A stretch of DNA of 6,909 nucleotides from a bacterium (lineage in GTDB: Bacteria > Bacillota > Clostridia > Oscillospirales > Acutalibacteraceae), in the NCBI GenBank assembly GCA_020627425.1, contig JAHKXX010000040.1, forward strand, positions 1 through 6,909, given 5' to 3'. The notes beneath the pieces were generated by a model. The model was not told where the DNA came from. It made no database searches and saw only the letters and a program-made list of their open reading frames with translations. The translations under genes were made by a program, and so were the position numbers. Positions 1 through 5,216 of this stretch are shown here, piece after piece (position 1 is the stretch's first letter; each line of letters begins with the position of its first letter).

Positions 1-2
1 CT

Positions 3-566
3 GAAGGAAAAAATAAAGATGTAGTTAATAGTGTATCCGGTGTTAGCTTGCTTGCAACCGAAAAATATACTACAGGTAATGATGGTACTTTCACTATGGA
101 GCTTACTGCAACAGAAAATGGTACAGCACTTGCTGATAACTACGACACCGCAAAATTTATAAAAGTTACACACCATCTTACAGCAGATAAGGATGGTAGT
201 AACAATCCTGTGGCCGATAAAGATATAATTTTCTATGTAAAGCTTGATGAAAACTGGGCTAATAGTTGGACTTATGTTCCTGATACTGTTGAAAATGGTA
301 CAGGTTACTTCTATTACAAAGATGTACTTGAATCCGGAAAGACATCAAATAAGCTTGTAGATTCGGTCAAACTGGCGGATAGCATGACAAAGGCTAACTA
401 CCTTGATATGACATATGGCTTGAAGGTTAAACTTGATTCTGTTCAAGTTACTAAGGATCAGTATGGCAACGAGACGACCAAAGCTGTTGTTTCTCCTTGG
501 GCTAATCCGAATGCGACGATAGAAAACGGTGAAATCACCACTCTTAACTGGGCAGCAAGAACCTAA
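3..566 (+). CDS. TasA/camelysin-like secreted surface protein, C-terminal part (5' end outside window)
   Basis: The reading frame is open from the first complete codon at position 3 to the TAA at 564-566, so the start lies upstream; the TTG at 48 is an internal codon. The visible 187 residues are rich in Asp, Lys, Thr and Asn, have no Cys and no membrane segment, and read as an extracellular beta-rich domain. The stretch GYFYYKDVLESGKTS followed by KLVDSVKL (residues about 107-130) closely matches the 'YYYY..VL.PGE.T..L...V' signature of SipW-dependent exported proteins of the TasA/camelysin group, which form or decorate surface and biofilm fibres in Firmicutes. The N-terminal signal peptide that would confirm this is not visible. 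The gene is followed after 55 bases by another secreted-protein gene, probably in one operon. Its codons are visibly more AT-rich than those of that neighbour. Family assignment is by remembered motif and is moderately sure; a role in fibres is inference. Confidence 0.72.
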   Translation, partial: EGKNKDVVNSVSGVSLLATEKYTTGNDGTFTMELTATENGTALADNYDTAKFIKVTHHLTADKDGSNNPVADKDIIFYVKLDENWANSWTYVPDTVENGTGYFYYKDVLESGKTSNKLVDSVKLADSMTKANYLDMTYGLKVKLDSVQVTKDQYGNETTKAVVSPWANPNATIENGEITTLNWAART

Positions 567-607
567 CCACCCCTAACCCAAACACTCAACCCAATAATTA
601 ATTAAAA

Positions 608-614
608 AAGGAGG
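608..614 (+). promoter_or_regulatory. Strong ribosome binding site for the GTG-started gene at 622
   Basis: AAGGAGG, a full match to the anti-Shine-Dalgarno complement, sits 7 bases before the GTG at 622. It decides the start: GTG gives a perfect lysine-containing signal-peptide N-terminus (MKIINKLL), whereas the next in-frame ATG codons fall inside the hydrophobic core and have no such site. Confidence 0.85.
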
Positions 615-621
615 GCAGTGC

Positions 622-1563
622 GTGAAAATCATAAATAAGCTTCTGGCTGTGATGAGTGCCGCTGCTCTCTTTCTATGCTCTGCTGTGAACGCTTATGCCG
701 AGGAGCTGCCCGACGGCAGTGTGAAGGGACTGCCCGAGAATCTGGTCATCCTCGACGATAACGGCAATTCACCCCATAATACCGGCGAGTATTACTTTGA
801 AGTGCTCGATATGCAGCAGGGTACTACTTATACCAAGAATATACAGGTTATGAACCTTCGCGGAGACGACAAGAATATACACGTTTATTTCACCGCCCGT
901 CCGTTGACGAATGAGGGTGAGATAGACCTCGAAAACGAGTGTAAGTGTGATGTTTATCTTGACGATAATCTTATCTATACCGGGAAGGTCACCGGCGAGG
1001 GTACGCCGGATATACGCGACGACTCTCTCGATCTGGGACTCTATACGCCCGGACAGGCACGAAAACTACAAGTGGATATTGTGTGGAACGGTACTGACGC
1101 CGGCAGTCATATAGATAACGGCGCACGAACCGTAACAGCAAGTGGTACGGAGATAACCCGTACGCCCAGTGGCAAGACACATATTTCGGGCAGAACAACA
1201 TTCAAATGGATCTTTTACGCGCATGTTGAAAAAGCAGATAACAGCGGAACAAGCGAGCCGAGCGAACCGAGCGAAGAGATTTCGGATTCAAGCAAAGCAA
1301 GCACCGTCAGCGAACCGACGTTTGACGACAGCGACACCTCTACGGAATCCGCAGAGCCGAGTGAAGAACAGCAGACAAGCGTCATAGTGGTAAGCGATAT
1401 AAGCGTTACCAGTCACAGCGGCGGAAACCCCGAGATAAAGGACGTAGTCAAGACCGGCGAGATAGTCATCTACGGCGGTATCGGCGCCCTGATGGTAGCA
1501 ATGCTGATACTCATCGCAATGCTTATGGTTCGCAGTAAGAAAAAGAAAAGCAAAGCTAAATAA
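622..1563 (+). CDS. Secreted, C-terminally membrane-anchored surface protein, probable partner of the TasA-like protein
   Basis: The 313-residue product starts at a GTG with an excellent ribosome binding site. Residues 1-26 form a signal peptide (KIINK, hydrophobic core, cleavage after VNAYA). Residues about 27-204 are a predicted extracellular beta-sandwich-like domain with the segments EYYFEVLDMQQGTTYTKNIQVMN, split here as residues 56-78, and DLGLYTPG (137-144), and two close cysteines, C107 and C109. Residues about 205-262 are a low-complexity Ser/Glu/Pro/Thr linker containing SEPSEPSEE, typical of a cell-wall-spanning stalk. The tail has VKTGE (276-280), a hydrophobic segment (281-303) and a basic KKKKSK end (306-311), the layout of a sortase sorting signal but with no LPxTG; it may simply be a membrane anchor. 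Proteins of this look occur near SipW/TasA-type genes in clostridia (memory, not searched). By position it could tether or seed fibres, as TapA does in Bacillus, but no sequence relation to TapA is claimed. Confidence 0.8.
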   Translation: MKIINKLLAVMSAAALFLCSAVNAYAEELPDGSVKGLPENLVILDDNGNSPHNTGEYYFEVLDMQQGTTYTKNIQVMNLRGDDKNIHVYFTARPLTNEGEIDLENECKCDVYLDDNLIYTGKVTGEGTPDIRDDSLDLGLYTPGQARKLQVDIVWNGTDAGSHIDNGARTVTASGTEITRTPSGKTHISGRTTFKWIFYAHVEKADNSGTSEPSEPSEEISDSSKASTVSEPTFDDSDTSTESAEPSEEQQTSVIVVSDISVTSHSGGNPEIKDVVKTGEIVIYGGIGALMVAMLILIAMLMVRSKKKKSKAK

Positions 1564-1579
1564 AAAAACAGATTGACTA

Positions 1580-1616
1580 AAACAAAAACAGACCCGTTTT
1601 GGGTCTGTTTTTGTTT
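1580..1616 (+). terminator. Strong intrinsic terminator after the surface-protein operon, probably bidirectional
   Basis: A perfect 16-bp stem pairs 1580-1595 with 1601-1616 around the 5-base loop GTTTT. The base of the stem is A-rich on the left and T-rich on the right, so a T-run follows the GGGTCTG core in both directions. It lies 17 bases after the TAA of the preceding gene. On the minus strand it would also stop transcription coming from the broken gene at 1667-1823. Confidence 0.93.
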
Positions 1617-1666
1617 AGATAGGTATAAAGACTTTGTCAAGCTATGGTTGATTTAAAACTGAGCGG

Positions 1667-1823
1667 TTAGTTTTCTCTTTCTTTCGCGGTATTAATAGAT
1701 GCTATCAGGATTCTTTTGATTTTCAGACAATCCTTCATGTTTTGTTTTTAATAAATATCGGTGTAGCTTTACTATTCGAGCACCAAAGTCTATAGATTTT
1801 TCTATCAATATGTTTTCTTTCAT
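1667..1823 (-). pseudogene. Remnant of a four-helix-bundle protein gene (23S rRNA intervening-sequence-protein family)
   Basis: From the ATG at 1823-1821 the minus strand encodes MKENILIEKSIDFGARIVKL and then HRYLLKTKHEGLSENQ, which strongly resembles the N-terminus of the four-helix-bundle proteins (TIGR02436 type; usual form MKEN...KS..FA.RIV.LY.YL...K....LS.Q). In that frame it runs into KNPDSIY and a stop at 1694-1692 after 43 residues. One frame over, the next bases read RILIASINTAKEREN and stop at 1669-1667, which resembles the family's C-terminal helix (..LL.SI..TAK..L). The conserved middle (LRSGTSIGAN region, roughly 60-70 residues of a usual 115-125) is absent. The simplest reading is an internal deletion that also shifted the frame at about 1714. 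A weak GGTGAT site (1833-1828) and a promoter-like sequence precede it. Family members are best known from insertions in 23S rRNA genes but are also common as solitary genes of unclear function. Confidence 0.62.
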
Positions 1824-1839
1824 AACTATCACCAACTGA

Positions 1840-1868
1840 ATTATATAAGAAAACTATTGGAGATACAA
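1840..1868 (-). promoter_or_regulatory. Possible promoter of the broken four-helix-bundle gene
   Basis: On the minus strand TTGTAT (1868-1863) and a perfect TATAAT (1845-1840) are separated by exactly 17 bases. The -10 box is only 16 bases from the ATG at 1823, which leaves a leader of about 10 bases and barely room for a ribosome site. It may be fortuitous in this AT-rich stretch, but the spacing and -10 match are good. Confidence 0.45.
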
Positions 1869-1880
1869 CTATTATTAGTT

Positions 1881-2007
1881 CTTAAGTCTTAAGTTTTCAG
1901 TATTCATTTAGAAAATCCTGACACGAAATTACTTAAGACTTAAGACTGAAAACTTAAAAATGAATAATACAAAGCGAAAATCCTGCCACTTTCGTGTCAG
2001 GATTTTC
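1881..2007. repeat. Nest of inverted repeats between the broken gene and the tRNA
   Basis: Three separate perfect inverted pairs are interleaved here: CTTAAGTCTTAAG at 1881-1893 with its complement at 1932-1944 (13 bp); TTAAGTTTTCAG at 1889-1900 with its complement at 1946-1957 (12 bp); and an 18-bp pair, 1911-1928 with 1990-2007, carrying GAAAATCCTGACACGAAA. The short words TATTCA (1901-1906) and TGAATA (1961-1966) also match. The arms do not sit in one simple nested order, so this is not a single clean palindrome. The 18-bp pair copies one arm of the tRNA terminator. It could be a decayed miniature element or the product of inverted duplication; no transposase is present. Confidence 0.7.
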
Positions 2008-2012
2008 GCTTT
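1971..2012 (-). terminator. Terminator of the tRNA-Arg gene with a GAAA tetraloop
   Basis: On the minus strand 2012-1998 (AAAGCGAAAATCCTG) pairs perfectly with 1985-1971 over 15 bp. After one A-G mismatch the loop closes further with CAC/GTG around a GAAA tetraloop. The last base of the encoded CCA (2012) is also the first base of the stem. The tail (GCTTTGTATTATT) is T-rich but not a pure T-run, so efficiency is uncertain. Confidence 0.75.
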
Positions 2013-2088
2013 GGCCTGCCCGGAGGGATTCGAACCCTCGATCTTCAGAGTCGGAGTCTGATGCATTATCCGGCTGTGCTACGGACAG
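2012..2088 (-). tRNA. tRNA-Arg, anticodon CCG, with encoded CCA
   Basis: Read on the minus strand, the 7-bp acceptor stem CTGTCCG (2088-2082) pairs with CGGGCAG (2022-2016) with one G-T pair. The D arm is GCAC/ATGC around AGCCGGATA. The anticodon stem TCAGA/TCTGA encloses the loop CTCCGAC, giving anticodon CCG at 2054-2052, which reads the arginine codon CGG. The variable region is AGATC, and the T arm is GAGGG-TTCGAAT-CCCTC. The discriminator is G (2015), followed by a genomically encoded CCA (2014-2012). All arms fold without gaps, apart from a C-A mismatch at the inner end of the D stem. It stands alone, with its own promoter and terminator. Confidence 0.97.
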
Positions 2089-2107
2089 ATATCATAGTAA
2101 CTACTAT

Positions 2108-2136
2108 ATTCTAAAACAAATTGATCGTTTTGTCAA
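2108..2136 (-). promoter_or_regulatory. Consensus promoter of tRNA-Arg
   Basis: On the minus strand a perfect TTGACA (2136-2131) and TAGAAT (2113-2108) are separated by 17 bases. The -10 box ends 19 bases before the tRNA 5' end at 2088, leaving a short leader to be trimmed, as usual for tRNA genes. Confidence 0.85.
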
Positions 2137-2162
2137 TGATAAAACAGGATGATAAAACAGGA
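2137..2162. repeat. 13-bp perfect tandem duplication
   Basis: TGATAAAACAGGA occurs at 2137-2149 and again directly adjacent at 2150-2162. The second copy forms the outer part of the left arm of the palindromic element that follows. The repeat starts one base beyond the -35 box of the tRNA promoter. Confidence 0.9.
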
Positions 2163-2294
2163 CAGTCGGCGAGCGTGCTCTATGTGTAAAAATATAGTTG
2201 GCAAAAGCCTGTGGCGCGACGATGAATCGTAACTGATGCCAAACCCGAGCGCGAATTGACAGCGCACGCACTGCGCCGCCGGCTGTCCTGTTTT
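2154..2294. repeat. GC-rich palindrome-bounded element, possible structured RNA or miniature mobile element
   Basis: The 18-base arms 2154-2171 and 2277-2294 are complementary throughout with a single T-G pair (core ACAGGACAG / CTGTCCTGT). Inside, further pairings are possible: GCGTG (2173-2177) with CACGC (2265-2269), TTGGCA (2198-2203) with TGCCAA (2237-2242), and a small ACGA-TGAA-TCGT hairpin (2219-2230). By my count 2161-2290 is about 57% GC, in sharp contrast with the very AT-rich bases on its left. No coding frame of note is seen. It ends 9 bases before the stop codon of the MacB-like gene, so it could also help end that transcript, although its span is far too long for an ordinary intrinsic terminator. 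I do not recognise it as a named RNA family. Confidence 0.65.
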
Positions 2295-2303
2295 TATAAG
2301 TTG

Positions 2304-5060
2304 TTATTCAGTTCTGAGTGCGATTACCGGATCCTTCTTGGCTGCTTTCCTCGAGGGAATAAGACCGCCTATCAGCGTTAGTACCACGCTGAGTATTACA
2401 AGTATCACTGCGCCGCCTATAGGCAGTACAGCCGCTACGTTCATACCATCTGATACAAACTTTATAAACAGATTTGCCGGTATAAGCAGTATCAGCGTTA
2501 TTCCTATACCCATCAGTCCCGAGAATAGTCCTATAAGGAATGTCTCTGCATTGAATACCATGCTTATGTTTCGTTTTGATGCGCCTATCGCACGGAGTAT
2601 TCCTATCTCTTTCGTTCTTTCAAGTACCGAGATATAGGTGATAATACCTATCATTATTGACGATACCACCAGTGACACCGCAACAAACGCGATAAGCACA
2701 TAAGATATAACATTTATTATGGTTGTTATTGACGATAACAGAAGCCCTATATAATCGGTATAGGTTATTTTATCGGATTCCTCAACGCTTTCGTTGTATT
2801 CCTTTATGCAGTTCGAAATCTTGTCCTTGTTTTCAAATGTATCGGTATAGATATTTATTTCTGACGGGGAGTCATAGTCTATTACTCCCAGAATATCAAG
2901 CGTGTCTTCATAGGTGCCGTTAATAATAAACTTATCATAAATAGTCATCAGCGTATCGTTGTCGGCACTGTTCAGATAGTTGTCAAACATCGCTACAAGC
3001 TGATCATCGCCCATTCCGGATATCTGCTGCATCATAGTCTTCGCGCTACTGCCGACAGCACTTTCATACTGGGAAAGTACGGACTTTAGCAGAGAGGCCT
3101 TCTTTGTGTTGCTCAAACTCGCAAAGTATTTTTTTGTATTCTCTGCCTTGTCGCTGTCTGTCTTTGGTGCGAAGTGCATACCCGTCAGAATACTTGTGTC
3201 CGGCGTAGCCTTCTGAGCCTTTACGGTCTCGCTGTTGTTCGTATATTCTATAATATGATCGGTAAGAGCCTTTGTATAGCCGATAACTGCAACATCGGAC
3301 GTACGGAAGCCCGATTCATCCTTATGTCGGATAACGCCCGTTATCTTAAGCTTCAATGCGCTGTCCGTAAGCTTGTCCAGCTCATTATTATCACGTTCTA
3401 TGCTCTCATAAAGACCATTGTCGTTCTTTTTATACATATCGCATTGAGGTATCAGAGACAGATCAAGCGCGCATATATCCTCATAGCTGTAGCTGTGCTC
3501 CTTCAGCTCTATTTCCTCACCCTGCTGAGCGTTCTTGGATATTTCCCTGTATTCCGACGTAGGCAAAAGACCGAACTGATATAGTATTTCAACCGGAACT
3601 TCGTTGTTTTGGTTTATTATAAATACTACCTCGTCGTAATTCTTCGGCCAATCGCCGTAAATAACATCATAATTATCCGTTACCGCTGAGCTTAGCTCGC
3701 CCTTTGTGTTCGTCAGCAGCTCGTCAAAATACATATTTTTCTGAAGATCACTCATCATACTCATCATAGAGTTGGAGTCCGTCATAGTTTCACTCATCGA
3801 GGTCCTGAATACGCTTCCATCTGACTCGTCCGACAGAGTAGAGCCGTCGGTGTTTACCAGTGTATTTTCACTGTCATGGGTAAACACAGCAAATTTTGTA
3901 TCATAAGAGTATATAATACCGTTTTCTCCTGTGTAATCCTTTATCTTGCTTTTATTGCTCTCAATATACTTTTTGAAATCAGCAAGGTTGTTTTTTGTAA
4001 TGCTTTTTGTAACCTCTGCCTTTATCTGCATAGTGGTGTTATTGGCATATACCTTGTCAAGTTTATGTTCCGCTTCTTTGGTATCGTCACTGCCGCTGAT
4101 ATTCATCAGCGAAGCAAGATCCATAGTCTCGTCCTTTATAGATATAGGGTAGGACGACATAGTATCCTTCTGTATATCGGTAATATAATTGTTTACACCC
4201 GTAGACAGCGACAGTATAAGTGATATACCGATAATACCGATAGAGCCAGCAAAGGAAGTAAGGGCTGTTCTGCCTTTTTTTGTTTTGAGATTATTAAAGC
4301 TGAGCGACAGAGCTGTACCCACGGACATAGACGCCCTGCCGAGGTTTTTATGCTCGGGCTTCGGCAGCTTTTCATTATCCGGATCGAACGGGGAAGAGTC
4401 ATCAATGATCTTTCCGTCGCGAAGCTTTACGATCCTTGTTGAATACTTTTCCGCAAGCTCGGGATTATGTGTAACCATAACAACAAGCCTGTCGCTTGCA
4501 ACCTTTTTCAGAAGCTCCATAACCTGTATTCCGGTATCAGTATCAAGCGCTCCGGTAGGCTCATCAGCCAGCAGTATATCCGGATCATTCACAAGCGCTC
4601 TAGCAATAGCTACTCTCTGCATCTGTCCGCCGGACATCTGGTTTGGCTTTTTATGCAGCTGATCACCAAGACCTACTTCTTCCAGAGCCTTTTTTGCCTT
4701 TTCTCTTCGTTCGCCTCTCGGTATTCCGGAAATAGTCAGCGCCAGCTCTACATTTGATAGTATGGACTGGTGCGGTATCAGATTATAGCTCTGAAACACA
4801 AAGCCTATAGTGTGGTTTCTGTAAGAATCCCAATCCTTGTCCTTATACTTTTTTGTAGATACATCATTAATAATCAAATCGCCGCTGTCATATCTGTCCA
4901 GTCCTCCAATGACATTAAGCAGAGTTGTCTTTCCCGAGCCGCTCGGTCCCAGTATAGACACAAACTCATTATCCCTTAGCGACAGCGAAACACCGTCGAG
5001 TGCTGTCTGTACCAGATCGCCGGTTTTGTATGTTTTTGTTATTTTCTGTAGCTGTAGCAT
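2304..5060 (-). CDS. MacB-like ABC transporter, fused ATPase and FtsX-type permease with large extracytoplasmic domain
   Basis: The 918-residue protein has an N-terminal ATPase of the LolD/MacB class: Walker A GPSGSGKT (38-45), Q-loop Q90, signature MSGGQ (142-146), Walker B ILLADE (162-167) and switch H198, all intact. A permease follows: one membrane segment at about 267-289, about 475 extracytoplasmic residues, then three segments at about 783-808, 838-868 and 878-901, ending with the FtsX-like ERTKEIGILRAIGA (814-827) and a C-terminal PVIALRTE. This is the four-segment mechanotransmission layout of MacB-type (type VII) ABC systems, which do not translocate through the membrane but drive extracytoplasmic work such as peptide or lipoprotein release or sensing. 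E. coli MacB is 648 residues, so the extra length is mainly in the outer domain. The ATG at 5060 is supported by AAGGAG 7 bases away. The substrate is unknown; antimicrobial peptide or drug efflux is a family guess only. Confidence 0.92.
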   Translation of the reverse strand: MLQLQKITKTYKTGDLVQTALDGVSLSLRDNEFVSILGPSGSGKTTLLNVIGGLDRYDSGDLIINDVSTKKYKDKDWDSYRNHTIGFVFQSYNLIPHQSILSNVELALTISGIPRGERREKAKKALEEVGLGDQLHKKPNQMSGGQMQRVAIARALVNDPDILLADEPTGALDTDTGIQVMELLKKVASDRLVVMVTHNPELAEKYSTRIVKLRDGKIIDDSSPFDPDNEKLPKPEHKNLGRASMSVGTALSLSFNNLKTKKGRTALTSFAGSIGIIGISLILSLSTGVNNYITDIQKDTMSSYPISIKDETMDLASLMNISGSDDTKEAEHKLDKVYANNTTMQIKAEVTKSITKNNLADFKKYIESNKSKIKDYTGENGIIYSYDTKFAVFTHDSENTLVNTDGSTLSDESDGSVFRTSMSETMTDSNSMMSMMSDLQKNMYFDELLTNTKGELSSAVTDNYDVIYGDWPKNYDEVVFIINQNNEVPVEILYQFGLLPTSEYREISKNAQQGEEIELKEHSYSYEDICALDLSLIPQCDMYKKNDNGLYESIERDNNELDKLTDSALKLKITGVIRHKDESGFRTSDVAVIGYTKALTDHIIEYTNNSETVKAQKATPDTSILTGMHFAPKTDSDKAENTKKYFASLSNTKKASLLKSVLSQYESAVGSSAKTMMQQISGMGDDQLVAMFDNYLNSADNDTLMTIYDKFIINGTYEDTLDILGVIDYDSPSEINIYTDTFENKDKISNCIKEYNESVEESDKITYTDYIGLLLSSITTIINVISYVLIAFVAVSLVVSSIMIGIITYISVLERTKEIGILRAIGASKRNISMVFNAETFLIGLFSGLMGIGITLILLIPANLFIKFVSDGMNVAAVLPIGGAVILVILSVVLTLIGGLIPSRKAAKKDPVIALRTE

Positions 5061-5067
5061 ACCATTT

Positions 5068-5073
5068 CTCCTT
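5068..5073 (-). promoter_or_regulatory. Ribosome binding site of the MacB-like gene
   Basis: AAGGAG on the minus strand at 5073-5068 lies 7 bases before the ATG at 5060-5058. A second ATG at 5065 is out of frame and too close to the site, so 5060 is the start. Confidence 0.8.
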
Positions 5074-5128
5074 TTCCCTTAATCTGCACGGACATCCTGC
5101 CGGGATCCCCCACAGCACATCCGTTTGA

Positions 5129-5157
5129 ATTTTACCAAATACCAACGTAAATGTAAA
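5129..5157 (-). promoter_or_regulatory. Probable promoter of the MacB-like gene
   Basis: On the minus strand TTTACA (5157-5152) and TAAAAT (5134-5129) are separated by 17 bases. The predicted leader of about 60 bases is GC-richer than its surroundings and can form a hairpin: ACGGA near 5126 with TCCGT near 5090, and TGCTG with CGGCA inside it. This gives the gene transcription independent of the exporter upstream. No operator dyad is obvious. Confidence 0.65.
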
Positions 5158-5182
5158 GCCCAAAGACCAAAATAATACACAA

Positions 5183-5206
5183 AACTCAGTTTTTAACTCA
5201 GTTTTT
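5183..5206. repeat. 12-bp perfect tandem repeat, possibly a weak terminator of the exporter gene
   Basis: AACTCAGTTTTT is present twice back to back (5183-5194, 5195-5206), just 10 bases after the exporter stop codon. Read on the minus strand, each unit is a near-palindrome (AAAACTGAGTTTT at 5193-5181) followed by a T-rich stretch. The stem is short and AT-only apart from one C-G pair, so termination is possible but doubtful. Confidence 0.55.
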
Positions 5207-5216
5207 CAGATTAGGT

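Noticed and set aside
48..50. TTG as the start codon of the first gene
   Set aside because: No ribosome binding site precedes it, no signal peptide follows, and the frame is open upstream to the window edge.
1169..1387. A second frame inside the surface-protein gene, Arg/Ala/Gln-rich
   Set aside because: It is an artefact of the repeated AGCGA(A/G)CCG codons of the Ser/Glu/Pro linker.
1881..2007. CRISPR array
   Set aside because: The repeats are inverted, of unequal length and too few, with no regular spacers and no cas genes.
1911..2088. tRNA-Arg as the attachment site of an integrated element
   Set aside because: The repeated 18-mer lies outside the tRNA gene and is inverted; no direct repeat of the tRNA 3' end and no integrase gene are seen in the window.
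2130..2158. A plus-strand promoter (TTGTCA, 17 bases, TAAAAC) driving the palindromic element
   Set aside because: The -10 match is poor and transcription would start inside the left arm, so the hairpin would not be made whole.
4189..4662. A 157-residue open frame on the plus strand opposite the ATPase domain of the MacB-like gene
   Set aside because: It is the complement of the Walker-motif region; low-complexity Ser/Pro/Leu composition and no start signal.
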